Shown here one piece after another: positions 32,843-45,808 of a DNA stretch of 64,000 bases. Under the pieces are notes generated by a model. That model did not search any database. It was given only the letters and a program-made list of their open reading frames with translations, and was not told the origin of the DNA. The position numbers and the translations under genes are program-made. This DNA is from Pseudomonas sp. MM213 (GTDB lineage: Bacteria; Pseudomonadota; Gammaproteobacteria; Pseudomonadales; Pseudomonadaceae): assembly GCF_020423045.1 (NCBI RefSeq), contig NZ_CP081943.1, positions 1,984,001 through 2,048,000 of the forward strand, read 5' to 3'. Each line of letters opens with the position of its first letter. Within the stretch, counting starts at the first letter, position 1.

Positions 32843-34984
32843 CTAGACCCGAAATTGCTGCATCAGCCCCTGCTGATGGTTGGCCAGGCGGTTCAGCGCC
32901 TGGCTCACCTGGGCCGATTCCTCGGCCTGCCCCGACAGGGATTCGGTGACATCGCGGATGGTCGCCACGTTGGTATTGATCTCTTCGGCCACGGCGCTCT
33001 GCTCCTCGGCGGCGCTGGCAATCTGCAGGTTCATGTCGGAGATGACCGATACCGATTCGCCGATTCGACGCAAGGCGGCGACCGCCTGTTCGACGTGTAC
33101 GACGCTGCCCTGTGCTTGCTGGTAGCTGCTGTTCATTGCACTGGCGACTTCGCGGGTCCCCTTCTGCAAACCTTCGATGACCTGACGGATTTCCTCCACC
33201 GAGTCCTGGGTCCGCTTGGCCAGGTTGCGCACCTCATCGGCAACCACCGCAAAGCCGCGCCCGGCCTCACCGGCACGCGCAGCTTCGATGGCGGCATTGA
33301 GGGCGAGCAAGTTGGTCTGCTCGGCGATGCTGCGGATCACCTCCAGCACCAACCCAATCTGTTCACTGTTGGCCGCCAGGCCTTCGACCTGCGCCATGGC
33401 ACTGCTCATGTCGCGCGCCAGGGCATCGATGGCGCTGGTGGTGTGGCCAATGATGCCGAGGCCTTCGCGGGTGGCGAGATCGGCACCACGCGCCGCTTCA
33501 GCGGCCTGCGCCGCGCTGCGGGCGACATCCTGGGCGGTGGCGCTCATCTCGTTGGAGGCCGTGGCCACCTGGTCCACTTCGCGATATTGCTGCTGCATGC
33601 CGGAGCTGGTCTGGCTGGCGATCGCCGCGGACTGGTCAGCGGTGCTGCGGGCGTCCTGCACCGAACGCTTGACGTCGGCAATCACCGGTTGCAGCTTGTC
33701 GAGGAAGCGGTTGAACCAACCGGCCAGTTCGCCCAGCTCGTCCTTGCGCGAGTAGTCGAGGCGACGGGTCAGGTCGCCTTCACCGCTGGCGATGTCCTTG
33801 AGCATGCTGGCGACCCCAAGGATCGGTCGGGTCACGCCACGCGCGGTCAGCCACACCAGGAGCAGACCGGCGATGGCGGCGGCTATCCCGAGCAGCAGCT
33901 CCAGCCAGGTTCCCTGGGTGTTGCGCACGTCCAGATCGTTCTGCAAGGCCATGGCCGGCGCCAGCAGGGTCGTCATGGGCACGTCCAGCAACACGGCCCA
34001 GGGCTTGGCATCTGGAATGGGTTGCAGCGGTGCCAGCACCTGCAAATGGTCGTTCGTCTGCTGCTCATGCCCCTGCCCCTGGCGTTGCAAGTCCAGCAGC
34101 TCGGCCGCTTCGCCCGGGTAGGCCTTGGACAGGCTCTGGCCGAGCAGGCCGGCGTCCACACTGTGACCGGCCAGCAAGCCGGCCGGGCTGAGGATACTGA
34201 TGGCGCCCTGCCCCTGATAAAGGCCATGACTGCCCGCCGTCGCCAACTGCTGAAGATTGCTCAGGCTGATGTCCATGCCGACCACCGCGATCATGCGACC
34301 GTTCTCGATGACCGGAAAAGTCAAGGTGGTGATCAGCGTCTTCTGCCCCGAAGCGTCATCAAAGTAGGGATTCAACAAGCAGGGCTTAAGGCTTTGCTTG
34401 GGGCAGTTGAACCAGGTATTGAAAGGGCTGCCGTCGAGCATGGGCGTGGCGTCGCTGATCATGTCTTCGGTCACCGCCAGGGTATTCAGGCTTGCACCGC
34501 GCTGTGCCCAGTAAGTGGCGAAGCGACCTTGTTCGTTACTGCCCGTTTCGGCATGGCCGGCAAAGGCGGAATCGTCGCCGCCCAGCGCATCAGGTTCGAA
34601 CACCAGGTAGAGGCTGAGCAGTTGCGGGTTGGCCTGCAACGCCTCTTTGATCTGCTGGTTGAGCGAATCACGCAGGGACTGACCGTCCAGATTCAGTTTC
34701 TGCGCCTGGCGCCGCTGGCGCATTACTTCGCGGGATAAGTTCAGGCCGTCCTGATAGGCCGACATGAAGTAACGCTGGATGGTCAACGCCTGAACCTTGC
34801 CCTCCCCTTGCATGCGTTCGCGGGCCGATGCTTCGAGCATCTGCGCACTGCTCGCCTTGACCAGCGTGGTCCCGGCCCCCATGCGGTAGAGCGAGATGCC
34901 GATGAGCATGGCAACGATAGCCACCAGACAGAAGCCGGTCAGCAAGGTGATCTTCCATTGGATGGAAAGTCGGTCAAGAGGCAT
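32843..34984 (-). CDS. Methyl-accepting chemotaxis protein with periplasmic Cache domain
   Basis: This 713-residue transmembrane chemoreceptor has a first membrane helix at about 11-30, a large periplasmic double-Cache-like domain (about 35-345), a second membrane helix (about 360-380), HAMP and the signalling domain with the hairpin tip [20 protein letters not shown] and [19 protein letters not shown]. Start ATG 34984 has AAAGGAC upstream and fits [14 protein letters not shown]; a longer reading is rejected. The ligand is unknown, although related Cache receptors bind amino acids or organic acids. The domain has CPKQSLKPC, a possible disulfide near the ligand site. Confidence 0.9.
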   Translation of the reverse strand: MPLDRLSIQWKITLLTGFCLVAIVAMLIGISLYRMGAGTTLVKASSAQMLEASARERMQGEGKVQALTIQRYFMSAYQDGLNLSREVMRQRRQAQKLNLDGQSLRDSLNQQIKEALQANPQLLSLYLVFEPDALGGDDSAFAGHAETGSNEQGRFATYWAQRGASLNTLAVTEDMISDATPMLDGSPFNTWFNCPKQSLKPCLLNPYFDDASGQKTLITTLTFPVIENGRMIAVVGMDISLSNLQQLATAGSHGLYQGQGAISILSPAGLLAGHSVDAGLLGQSLSKAYPGEAAELLDLQRQGQGHEQQTNDHLQVLAPLQPIPDAKPWAVLLDVPMTTLLAPAMALQNDLDVRNTQGTWLELLLGIAAAIAGLLLVWLTARGVTRPILGVASMLKDIASGEGDLTRRLDYSRKDELGELAGWFNRFLDKLQPVIADVKRSVQDARSTADQSAAIASQTSSGMQQQYREVDQVATASNEMSATAQDVARSAAQAAEAARGADLATREGLGIIGHTTSAIDALARDMSSAMAQVEGLAANSEQIGLVLEVIRSIAEQTNLLALNAAIEAARAGEAGRGFAVVADEVRNLAKRTQDSVEEIRQVIEGLQKGTREVASAMNSSYQQAQGSVVHVEQAVAALRRIGESVSVISDMNLQIASAAEEQSAVAEEINTNVATIRDVTESLSGQAEESAQVSQALNRLANHQQGLMQQFRV

Positions 34985-35334
34985 TGAAGCAGTCCTTTTG
35001 CGGAGATACTGGTTGAGGTCCGACGATGCGCGCATTGACGGCGGAACCCGACGGCAACGTGGATCGGGTCAGCTCAGCAAGCAGTACTGGCCCCCTGACA
35101 TCAATCACCAGCACTTTTCACGCCAAAGACATAAACTCCTTAAATTACAATTACTTAATAAGAAAATTGGAACCTACTCGCCGCAGACAGAGGGCCCCTG
35201 TGTAAAATTTTGCGACAGACTATCTCTACTTGAATCACTACCTGACCAACCTCCACATGCGCGGCTTGCGAGACAAGGCGGCAACGGACATGGCAGCGAG
35301 AGCCAGAGCTGGCCCCCGCTGCTTGCAGTCAATG
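34985..35334. other. Intergenic region upstream of the chemoreceptor
   Basis: These 350 bases contain an AT-rich core (about 35130-35200) likely to hold the chemoreceptor promoter. On the minus strand a strong TAAGGAG precedes a four-codon frame MSLA (35118-35132). No terminator is obvious after the inositol permease and no other gene is seen. Confidence 0.5.
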
Positions 35335-36363
35335 TCAGCGCTTGAGTTTGCGCTTGTTGCGGTATTGGTCGATAACCACTGCGACCACGATGATCAAGCC
35401 CTTGATGATGTCCTGGATGTAGGCATCGACCCCGACGAAAGTGAACCCGCTGGCCATCACCCCAAGGATCAGTGCGCCGATGACCGTGCCGGTGATGCGC
35501 CCCACCCCGCCCGCCAGGCTGGTGCCGCCGATGACCGCTGCGGCAATCGCATCCAGCTCATAGGACATGCCCATCCCGGCCTGCCCGGTGGCGGCACGGG
35601 CCGAAGCCACCACGCCCGCCAGTCCCGCCAGCAACCCGGCGATGCTGTAGACGATGACCAGATGGCGTTTGACGTTAATACCCGACGTACGCGCCGCCTG
35701 CATGTTGCCGCCAATGGCGTAGGTGTATTTGCCGTACTTGGTGTAGCGCAGCGCGATGTGGAAGATCACCGCCACCACCAGGAAAATGATCACCGGCATC
35801 GCGCCGTGACCGATCGCCGTGTAGGAATCCGACAGCATGCTCACTGGCTGGCCTTCGGTGTAGTAACGCGCCAGGCCACGGGCCGAGACCATCATGCCCA
35901 GGGTGGCAATGAACGGAGGAATCCCGGTGATGGCAATGATGCTGCCGTTGATTGCCCCCGCCAACAGCCCGACGCCGAGCCCGACAATCACTGGAATCCA
36001 CACCGGCAAGTCAGTCAGCGACGGGAATACCGCCCGAGTGAAATCCGAGGTCTGCGCCAGGCTGGCAGCGATCATCGCCGACAAGGCCAGCACCGAGCCC
36101 GACGACAGGTCGATGCCGGTGGTGATGATCACCTGGGTCACGCCAATCGCCAGCAGGCCGATGATCGACACTTGCAGGATCATCAACACCAACCGCTGGG
36201 AGTTCATCAGGAAGCTCTGGTCGCGCACGATCCAGCCGAACATTTCAAATACCAGGCCGATCCCGATCAGCACCAGGAAGATGCTCAGCTCGGTCGGAAA
36301 GCGCCGGCGACTCTTGGCCGGTGCCGCTGCCGGTTTGTTTTCCAGTATCGCGTTCATAGCCAC
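35335..36363 (-). CDS. Inositol/ribose-type ABC transporter permease (IatP-like)
   Basis: This 342-residue inner-membrane permease has about nine hydrophobic segments. The blocks VIITTGIDLSSGSVLAL and TGIPPFIATLGMM, and GTSLAGGVGRITGTVIGALI near the end, identify the RbsC/IatP branched family. It is the third gene of a minus-strand operon after the binding protein and ATPase, 50 bases from the ATPase stop. The inositol catabolic genes directly upstream argue for myo-inositol as substrate. Confidence 0.88.
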   Translation of the reverse strand: MAMNAILENKPAAAPAKSRRRFPTELSIFLVLIGIGLVFEMFGWIVRDQSFLMNSQRLVLMILQVSIIGLLAIGVTQVIITTGIDLSSGSVLALSAMIAASLAQTSDFTRAVFPSLTDLPVWIPVIVGLGVGLLAGAINGSIIAITGIPPFIATLGMMVSARGLARYYTEGQPVSMLSDSYTAIGHGAMPVIIFLVVAVIFHIALRYTKYGKYTYAIGGNMQAARTSGINVKRHLVIVYSIAGLLAGLAGVVASARAATGQAGMGMSYELDAIAAAVIGGTSLAGGVGRITGTVIGALILGVMASGFTFVGVDAYIQDIIKGLIIVVAVVIDQYRNKRKLKR

Positions 36364-36413
36364 TCACCTTTCTATTGCGTCATCGACGGCGGCCGTAGCC
36401 ACCACCCGCATCA

Positions 36414-37979
36414 TTAATGAACCGAGGACATGCCCGAGGCCAGTTGCATCACTCGTTCCTGAGTCGCTTCGCTGCGGTCGAGGGTGCCCATCAGTTCGCC
36501 CTCGTGCATGACCATCACCCGGTCGCTCATGCCGAGCACTTCCGGCAGTTCCGAGGAAATCATGATCACCGCCATGCCTTCGCCGGCGAGGTAGGAGATG
36601 AGTCGGTAAATCTCGGCCTTGGCGCCGACATCGATACCGCGGGTCGGCTCGTCGAGAATCAGGATTCGCGGGTTGGTCATCAGCCAGCGCGCCAACAAGG
36701 CCTTCTGCTGATTGCCGCCGGACAAGGTGTCGATGCACTGCTCCAGTGAAGGGGTTTTCACCCGCAGCTTCTTGCACATGTCTTCGCACAACACCCGCAA
36801 GGCTTTCTGCTGAATGAAGCCGTGGCCGGCGTAGTGCGGCAGCACCGCCATTTCCATGTTCTCCAGTACCGAAAGGCATGGGAACAGGCCGCTGAGCTTG
36901 CGATCCTCGGTCAACAGTGCGAAACCCTTCTCGATCGCCATGTGCGGATCGCTGATGCGCACCACTTCGCCATCGAGGCGAATCTCGCCACTATCGCTCG
37001 GGGTAATGCCGAAAATCGCTTCGGCCACGTTGGTCCGTCCGGAGCCCATCAACCCGGCAATGCCAAGGATCTCCCCGGCATGCAGGTCGAAAGAGACGCC
37101 TTTGAAGATGCCATCCAGCTTGAGGTCGCGCACCGACAGCAACAGATCGCCAATCGGCTCGTCGCGCACCGGAAACAACTGGCTCAATTCACGACCGACC
37201 ATCATCGAAATCAGGCTGTCGCTGTCCATGCTGTCGGCCCGCTGCAGGCCTATGTAGGCGCCATCGCGGAACACCGCCACTTCATCGGCGATAGCGAACA
37301 CTTCGTTCATTTTGTGGGTGATATAGATAATGCCTTTGCCCTGGCTTTTCAGGTCGGCAATGATCGAAAACAGGTGAGCGACCTCCTTGTCGGTGATGGC
37401 CGAAGTCGGTTCGTCCATGATCAGGATATCGGAGTCATAGGACACGGCTTTGGCGATCTCGACCATCTGCCGCTCGGCGATGCTCAGGTTGCCGACCAGC
37501 TCTTCGGGGTCGAGGTTGATCCGCAGGCGCTCCAGCAATTTCGCCGTGCAGCGGTGCATTTCCCGGTGGTCGATCATGTGGAAGCCGTTGAGCTGCTCAC
37601 GACCGATCCAGATGTTTTCGGCGATGCTCATGTGCGGCATCAGGTTGAGTTCCTGGTGGATCATTGCGATCCCGGCCTGAAGCGCCGCCAGCGGCGTTTC
37701 AAACACCACCGGCTTGCCCCGCAGGCGAAGTTCGCCGGCGTCTGGCTGGTAGATGCCGGCGATGATTTTCATCAGGGTGGACTTGCCGGCGCCATTTTCG
37801 CCCATGAGCGCCAGCACGGAACCGGGGCGCACCCGCAGCTGCACATCGGACAACGCCACTACACCGGGAAAACCCTTGCTGACGTTGACGATCTCCAGCA
37901 GGTACGGCTCATCGACAGGTGTTGCAGTGGGCTGGGCACCTTTCAAAGGGGTGCTCGAAGCAGTCGCTGAAGCGAACAT
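36414..37979 (-). CDS. Inositol-type ABC transporter ATP-binding protein (IatA-like)
   Basis: This 521-residue protein has two nucleotide-binding domains in one chain, as in RbsA/IatA. The N-terminal half has Walker [10 protein letters not shown] (about 62) and [17 protein letters not shown] with [11 protein letters not shown]. The C-terminal half has a degenerate loop [10 protein letters not shown] but intact [15 protein letters not shown] and [17 protein letters not shown] 37979 with a GGAG upstream is chosen over a start 36 bases earlier. An AAnAAnAA tract precedes it after the binding-protein stop. Confidence 0.9.
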   Translation of the reverse strand: MFASATASSTPLKGAQPTATPVDEPYLLEIVNVSKGFPGVVALSDVQLRVRPGSVLALMGENGAGKSTLMKIIAGIYQPDAGELRLRGKPVVFETPLAALQAGIAMIHQELNLMPHMSIAENIWIGREQLNGFHMIDHREMHRCTAKLLERLRINLDPEELVGNLSIAERQMVEIAKAVSYDSDILIMDEPTSAITDKEVAHLFSIIADLKSQGKGIIYITHKMNEVFAIADEVAVFRDGAYIGLQRADSMDSDSLISMMVGRELSQLFPVRDEPIGDLLLSVRDLKLDGIFKGVSFDLHAGEILGIAGLMGSGRTNVAEAIFGITPSDSGEIRLDGEVVRISDPHMAIEKGFALLTEDRKLSGLFPCLSVLENMEMAVLPHYAGHGFIQQKALRVLCEDMCKKLRVKTPSLEQCIDTLSGGNQQKALLARWLMTNPRILILDEPTRGIDVGAKAEIYRLISYLAGEGMAVIMISSELPEVLGMSDRVMVMHEGELMGTLDRSEATQERVMQLASGMSSVH

Positions 37980-38024
37980 GATCAGGTACTCCATCAGCAA
38001 GGTCGCGCTCGCCACCTTGCGTAC

Positions 38025-38038
38025 TTATTGTTGTTATT
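38025..38038 (-). promoter_or_regulatory. AAnAAnAA tract (Hfq/Crc-like) before the inositol ABC ATPase
   Basis: On the transcript the sequence is AATAACAACAATAA, a full four-repeat A-A-N tract. Such tracts bind Hfq-Crc during carbon catabolite repression in pseudomonads. It sits just after the binding-protein stop, 46 bases before the ATPase start. Confidence 0.55.
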
Positions 38039-38049
38039 GAACGGACGGA

Positions 38050-38976
38050 CTATTTGAACTGGTCAACGTTTTGCGGTGTGATCAGGCGGAACGGCACCCA
38101 GACAGCCGACTCGACCGGCTCGTTTTTCGCCATTCTCACTGCAGTATCGATGGAGCCGTCGGCCTGCCCCTTGGCGTCCTGAAACACCGAAGCCGCCAGC
38201 GAGCCTTTCTTCACGGCATTCAAACCGTCCGGCGTACCATCGACACCCGCAATCAACACACTGCCTTTTTCGACGCCCGCCTGTTGCAGGGCCATCGCGG
38301 CGCCAATGGCCATTTCGTCGTTGTTGGAGACGATCGCGTCAAACTTGCGGCCCTGGGTCAGCCAGTCGTTGACCAGGGTCATGCCTTTATCCCGCAGCCA
38401 GATACCGCTCTGCTCTTGCTCGATCTTGATGTTCGGGTATTTGGCCAGTACTTCCTTGACGCCCTTGGTGCGATTGGTGGTGGAGTTGTTCGCGAGGTCG
38501 CCCAGCAAAATCACAATATCGCCCTTGCCGCCCATCTTGTCGGCCAGGTACTGCATTTGCATTTCACCGGCCTCCAGGTCGTTGGAAGCGACAGTCACCA
38601 CACCTTTGGGCAGGTTCAGGTCATCGGGGCGGCGGTTGACATAGACCAGCGGAATACCGGCCTTCACGGCGGCTTCAGTGATTTTTTTGGTTGCGGCCGT
38701 ATCCACCGGGTTGACCACGATGGCATCGACTTTCTGGCTGATAAAGCTTTCGACCTGGCTCAGTTGCTTGACCACGTCGCTGCGGGCATCTTCGAATTGC
38801 AGCTGGACGCCGTCAGGGTATGACTTGGCTTTCTTGTCCATGGATTCACGCAGGTAGGTCAGCCAGGTGTCATCGAACTGGGACATGCTGACGCCGATCT
38901 TCACATCGGCCAGCACAGCGCCGCTGGCGACCATCAGGGACAGGGCAAGTGAGGCAAAACGGATCTTGGTCTTCAT
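38050..38976 (-). CDS. Periplasmic inositol-binding protein (IbpA/RbsB-like)
   Basis: This 308-residue exported binding protein has a signal peptide (RFASLALSLMVASGAVLA, about 23 residues) before DVKIGVSMSQFDDTWL. It has the type I two-lobe fold with VNPVDTAATKKITEAA and NNDEMAIGAAMALQQAG. The binding-site segment YVNRRPDD and DGTPDGL fit sugar and inositol binders of this subfamily. It heads the three-gene importer operon. AACAAGAA lies 20 bases before its start, and GGAA-N6-TTCT lies 120 bases upstream. Confidence 0.88.
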   Translation of the reverse strand: MKTKIRFASLALSLMVASGAVLADVKIGVSMSQFDDTWLTYLRESMDKKAKSYPDGVQLQFEDARSDVVKQLSQVESFISQKVDAIVVNPVDTAATKKITEAAVKAGIPLVYVNRRPDDLNLPKGVVTVASNDLEAGEMQMQYLADKMGGKGDIVILLGDLANNSTTNRTKGVKEVLAKYPNIKIEQEQSGIWLRDKGMTLVNDWLTQGRKFDAIVSNNDEMAIGAAMALQQAGVEKGSVLIAGVDGTPDGLNAVKKGSLAASVFQDAKGQADGSIDTAVRMAKNEPVESAVWVPFRLITPQNVDQFK

Positions 38977-39097
38977 GAAAAGTCTTTCTCCACATTCTTG
39001 TTGGTTTTATGGATGAGGCGTGACGATTTCAGTAAGCGGACAAGCAGGAAAAGTGTTGAAACATAACGCGAGGCAGCTCGCTGGAAATGACTTTATT

Positions 39098-39111
39098 GGA
39101 AAATATTTTCT
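39098..39111. promoter_or_regulatory. IolR-type operator candidate upstream of the inositol importer
   Basis: GGAAAATATTTTCT is one base off the GGAA-N6-TTCC motif I recall for Sinorhizobium IolR. A second AT-rich copy (AGAATTTTATTCT) lies at 39124-39136, overlapping the end of the dehydrogenase gene. Confidence 0.55.
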
Positions 39112-39132
39112 ATATCAACCAATTTTAGAATT

Positions 39133-40185
39133 TTATTCTGATTTTATTCCATGGCTTTCGAACGGGCTCAACTCCACCGCTTGATGGCGCTTGAAACTCA
39201 GCCGCGCGGCGTCTAGCACACGGGTGGTCGCCAGTGCATCACGGGCGTCCACAGGCAGTGGGCCACCGCTCTGCAACGCGGTTTGTAGCTGTAAATAGAA
39301 CTGATTCCAACAGCCCCGCTCGGAGGGAACCCGTTCGCGCTCTTCGCCCTGTTCGAACCAGCCCCAGCGTCGGTGCTCCTCCACGCCCCAGCGTTCGCCT
39401 TCGGTTTTAGGCGAGAGCCCGGCAAGCGCCGACGCCTCCTGCCCGTCCAGACCATCGACGCTGTAACAGCCTTGTGTGCCGGTCACCCGAAAGCGCGGGC
39501 CGGGGGTGTTTTGCAGGCAACTGCCACCCAGGTGCGAGGTCACACCGCTGGCGTGAGTCAGGGACATAAAAAAGCCGTTATCGAACGTCTGGCCTTTCTC
39601 CAGGTAATCCAGTTCGGCATAGACCCGTGTCACCGGACCGAACAGCAACAACGCCTGATCCACCAGATGGCTGCCCAGATCCCGCAGGAAGCCGCCGCCA
39701 CTGCCGTTGTTCACCGACTGCGGCGAGTAGCGCTCGATCCGCGACTCAAAACGGGTGACCTGGCCCAGCGCGCCGGACTCGATGAGTTTGCGTACGGTGA
39801 GGAAATCCGAATCCCAGCGCCGATTCTGATAGACGCTGAGCCGCACACCCTGGCGCTCGGCCATGGTAATCAGGGTTTGTGCCTGTTGCGCATCGGCAGC
39901 GAACGGCTTGTCACTGACCACTGCCACACCGTACTCAATGCCGTCGAGCACCAGTGCCGGGCGGCCCTTGAGTGGTGTCGACACTACCAACACATCGATT
40001 CCGGCTTCCACCAATTGGCCGATGCTGTCGAAGGCTGGCACGCCGGGATGCTCCGCGGCCAGCAATTGTCGGCGCTCGGGGGAGCGGGTAACCACGCCCA
40101 CGAAGGTCGCCGTTGGCAAACTGCTGATCAGCGGAGCATGGAAAAACCGGCCGCCATGGCCGTAACCGACAAGTCCGATGCGCAT
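39133..40185 (-). CDS. Gfo/Idh/MocA oxidoreductase, scyllo-inositol dehydrogenase-like (IolW/YdgJ type)
   Basis: This is a 350-residue NAD(P)-binding oxidoreductase. The start MRIGLVGYGHGGRFFHAPLI gives the Rossmann loop and the FHAPLI motif of the YdgJ/IolW group. The catalytic Lys lies in VSDKPFA and the NRRWDSDF segment is also typical. Start ATG 40185 has AGGGGAAA upstream. A longer reading would translate part of a REP element and is rejected. It is the last gene of the iol operon and probably interconverts scyllo-inosose and scyllo-inositol. Confidence 0.82.
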   Translation of the reverse strand: MRIGLVGYGHGGRFFHAPLISSLPTATFVGVVTRSPERRQLLAAEHPGVPAFDSIGQLVEAGIDVLVVSTPLKGRPALVLDGIEYGVAVVSDKPFAADAQQAQTLITMAERQGVRLSVYQNRRWDSDFLTVRKLIESGALGQVTRFESRIERYSPQSVNNGSGGGFLRDLGSHLVDQALLLFGPVTRVYAELDYLEKGQTFDNGFFMSLTHASGVTSHLGGSCLQNTPGPRFRVTGTQGCYSVDGLDGQEASALAGLSPKTEGERWGVEEHRRWGWFEQGEERERVPSERGCWNQFYLQLQTALQSGGPLPVDARDALATTRVLDAARLSFKRHQAVELSPFESHGIKSE

Positions 40186-40213
40186 ACACGTATTTCCCCT
40201 GAAAGAACGCAAA

Positions 40214-40310
40214 CCCTGTAGGAGCGAGCCTGCTCGCGATGACGGCGGTACATTCCACATTGATGTCGCCTGATACACCGCTATCGCGAGCAGGCTCGCT
40301 CCCACAGGGG
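40214..40310. repeat. REP pair between iolG and the IolW-like gene
   Basis: Two facing copies of the REP core (GTAGGAGCGAGCCTGCTCGC and its complement) are separated by about 40 bases. It sits in a gap within the iol operon. Confidence 0.9.
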
Positions 40311-40317
40311 ATAATTG

Positions 40318-43292
<2,975 letters not shown>

Positions 43293-43322
43293 ATCTGATC
43301 CTTCAATACACGAAGAAACCCT

Positions 43323-43411
43323 TGTGGGAGCGAGCCTGCTCGCGAAAGCGTTGTGTCAGGCGACATCAATATTGATTGTGCCGCCGCTTCGCGAGCAGGC
43401 TCGCTCCCACA
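43323..43411. repeat. REP pair between iolI and iolD
   Basis: Facing copies of GTGGGAGCGAGCCTGCTCGC and its complement are joined by a 34-base spacer. It fills most of the 136-base gap. Confidence 0.9.
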
Positions 43412-43428
43412 TTTGAACCGCGTTGGCC

Positions 43429-44250
43429 TCAGCCCAGGGATTTTTGCAGGTGATCCATGCTCGCGCCGATCGCCTGCTCGATATCCACCAGCCCATGCAC
43501 GCTGTCGGCAAACGGTTCGAACGACAGGTAGCCGCTGTAGCCGCTGCCGAGCAAGGTCTCGATCTGCACCGCGTTGCCGAGAATGTCGCCCTTGCCCACC
43601 AGCACCCGATGGCCATCGCGGATGGTCGCCAACGGCGCTTCGGAATCCTCGACGCCGGAGATGTGCACCAGCCCGGTCAACTCAGGGAAAAACTCCTGTT
43701 CACCGGCCAGGTGATGATGAAAGGTGTCGTGCACCAGACGGAACACATCCAGCCCGCCGATGGCCTTGATCGCATCGACCGCCGTGCGTTTGCGCCGCAG
43801 CGAACATTCTTCGAAGCCCAGCGGTTCGATGAAACCGAGGATGCCGTGATCGCGCAGGATCGGCGCCAGCTGACTCAACGCCGTGCGCAGGCCCGAAGCG
43901 CGTTCGGCCTCGCTGCGCGGATCGGCCCGGTCGTTCAACGGGCACATGACCAACCCTTGCGCGCCGCAATCACGTGCGTAAGCGGCGAGTTTCAACGCCT
44001 GCGCACGGCGTTCGTCATTCCACACATCAAACGGATACAACGCGTTGATCGACAGCACGGTGACGCCTTGGGCCGCACACAACTCCCGGACGTGCCCGGG
44101 CGCGGTCCCATCCTCGATCTCGATGCCCTTGAGGTCGTTGCGGATCTCAATGGCGTCGGCCTTGAGGGTCACCGCCAACTCGATGAACGCAGGCAGGCAC
44201 AAGCGTGGGGCGACCATACGGTTCAAGGCGAAACGCAGCGGCTTGCTCAT
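43429..44250 (-). CDS. iolI: Inosose isomerase-like TIM-barrel enzyme (IolI family)
   Basis: This 273-residue member of the AP-endonuclease-type sugar isomerase fold has metal-site residues in FIEPLGFEECS, RLVHDTFHHHL, LVHISGVEDS and LSFEPFADSV. IolI interconverts inososes so that alternative inositol isomers enter the pathway. ATG 44250 is preferred to one 18 bases upstream because GGAG-AACAACAATA-ATG gives proper ribosome-site spacing. That spacer is also an AAnAAnAA tract. It lies between iolA and iolD. Confidence 0.85.
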   Translation of the reverse strand: MSKPLRFALNRMVAPRLCLPAFIELAVTLKADAIEIRNDLKGIEIEDGTAPGHVRELCAAQGVTVLSINALYPFDVWNDERRAQALKLAAYARDCGAQGLVMCPLNDRADPRSEAERASGLRTALSQLAPILRDHGILGFIEPLGFEECSLRRKRTAVDAIKAIGGLDVFRLVHDTFHHHLAGEQEFFPELTGLVHISGVEDSEAPLATIRDGHRVLVGKGDILGNAVQIETLLGSGYSGYLSFEPFADSVHGLVDIEQAIGASMDHLQKSLG

Positions 44251-44260
44251 TATTGTTGTT
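44250..44260 (-). promoter_or_regulatory. AAnAAnAA tract in the iolI ribosome site
   Basis: The transcript reads GGAGAACAACAATAATG, so the A-rich tract fills the gap between ribosome site and start. Hfq-Crc binding here would block initiation. Confidence 0.6.
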
Positions 44261-44275
44261 CTCCGCACAGGTGAA

Positions 44276-45778
44276 TTATTTAGCCGTCGGCATGCTGAAT
44301 TCAGGGCCCTTGGCGATGCTGTCGGGCCAGCGCTGCATCACGCTTTTATAGCGGCTGTAGAAGCGGATGCCTTCTTCGCCGTAGGCATGGTGGTCGCCGA
44401 ACAGCGAGCGCTTCCAGCCGCCGAACGAATGCCAGGCCATGGGTACCGGAATCGGCACGTTGATGCCGACCATGCCAACCTTGATGCTGCGCGCAAAGGC
44501 ACGGGCAATCCCGCCGTCGCTGGTAAAACACGACACGCCGTTGCCGAACTCATGTGCGTTGATCAGGGCCACGGCACTGGCGAAATCCGGCACGCGAACG
44601 ATGCCCAGCACCGGCCCGAAAATTTCCTGCTGGTAGATGCTCATCCCGGTCGTGACGTTGTCGAACAGCGTCGCGCCGACAAAGAAGCCATTCTCGGCAC
44701 CCGGCACCTTGAAGTTGCGCCCGTCAACGATCAGATGCGCGCCCTGGGCCACGCCCTGATCGATGAAGCCTTCAACCTTGGCCTTGTGTTCGGCGGTCAC
44801 CAATGGCCCCATGTCGGTGTCACCCTGCAGGCCATTGCCGACTTTCAACTGATCGATACGCGGCAACAATTTGGCAATCAGTCGGTCACCGACATCACCG
44901 ACTGCCACGGCAATCGAAATCGCCATGCAGCGCTCACCGGCCGAACCATAAGCGGCGCCGATCAGGGCATCCGCCGCTTGATCCAGATCCGCATCGGGCA
45001 TGACGATCATGTGGTTCTTCGCCCCGCCCAGCGCCTGTACACGCTTGCCACGCGAGGTCGCCTGCTGGTGGATGTACTCGGCGATCGGCGTTGAACCGAC
45101 AAACGAAATCGCTTCGATGTCCGGGTGTTGCAGCAAGGCGTCGACCGCCGTCTTGTCCCCCTGGACCACGTTGAACACACCGTCCGGCAAGCCGGCTTCG
45201 GTCAGCAGGCGAGCCATCAGCAAACTGGCGGAAGGATCGCGCTCGGACGGCTTGAGGATGAAGCAGTTACCGGTGACCAGCGCCAGCGGGATCATCCACA
45301 GCGGCACCATCACCGGGAAGTTGAACGGCGTGACCCCGGCGCAAACACCGAGCGGCTGACGCAGGTTCCAGTTGTCGATGCCGCCGCCGATGTTGTCGCT
45401 GAACTCGGTTTTCAGCAGGTTCGGTGCACCGCAGGCGTATTCGACGATTTCGATGCCGCGGGTGACTTCACCCTTGGCGTCGGAAAAGACCTTGCCGTGT
45501 TCGCGGCTGATGATTTCTGCCAGCTCATCGTGATGGCGGTCGAGCAGCTCCTTGAACTTGAACATCACCCGCGAACGCCGCAGGGACGATTGCTCCGACC
45601 AGGCCGGGAAGGCTTTCAGGGCCGAGGCGACAGCCTGTTCCACGGTCTTCTGGCTGGCCAGCGCGACCCGCGCCTGAACGCTGCCGGTGGCCGGGTTGAA
45701 GACGTTGCTGAACCTTTCACTGCCGCTGTCTTGCACCTGACCATCGATGTAATGACCTACAACCTGGGCGTCGCTCAT
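44276..45778 (-). CDS. iolA: CoA-acylating methylmalonate/malonate semialdehyde dehydrogenase
   Basis: This 500-residue aldehyde dehydrogenase converts malonate semialdehyde to acetyl-CoA and CO2. Catalytic Cys284 is in [10 protein letters not shown]. The usual general-base Glu is missing (QALGGAKNH at 248-256), which is diagnostic of the MmsA/IolA type. Asn in PFNFPVMVP is present. It lies between iolB and iolI and completes the pathway after the IolC/IolJ steps. A separate mmsA for valine elsewhere is possible, but this copy is in an inositol context. Confidence 0.9.
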   Translation of the reverse strand: MSDAQVVGHYIDGQVQDSGSERFSNVFNPATGSVQARVALASQKTVEQAVASALKAFPAWSEQSSLRRSRVMFKFKELLDRHHDELAEIISREHGKVFSDAKGEVTRGIEIVEYACGAPNLLKTEFSDNIGGGIDNWNLRQPLGVCAGVTPFNFPVMVPLWMIPLALVTGNCFILKPSERDPSASLLMARLLTEAGLPDGVFNVVQGDKTAVDALLQHPDIEAISFVGSTPIAEYIHQQATSRGKRVQALGGAKNHMIVMPDADLDQAADALIGAAYGSAGERCMAISIAVAVGDVGDRLIAKLLPRIDQLKVGNGLQGDTDMGPLVTAEHKAKVEGFIDQGVAQGAHLIVDGRNFKVPGAENGFFVGATLFDNVTTGMSIYQQEIFGPVLGIVRVPDFASAVALINAHEFGNGVSCFTSDGGIARAFARSIKVGMVGINVPIPVPMAWHSFGGWKRSLFGDHHAYGEEGIRFYSRYKSVMQRWPDSIAKGPEFSMPTAK

Positions 45779-45808
45779 TGTGCTTGTTCTCCGTGCAGAG
45801 GTTGGAAT

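Noticed and set aside
32855..34738. A 627-codon plus-strand frame across the chemoreceptor gene
   Set aside because: It is a codon-bias shadow of the chemoreceptor, whose signalling motifs are unmistakable.
40186..40305. N-terminal extension of the IolW-like dehydrogenase
   Set aside because: These residues are translation of a REP element.
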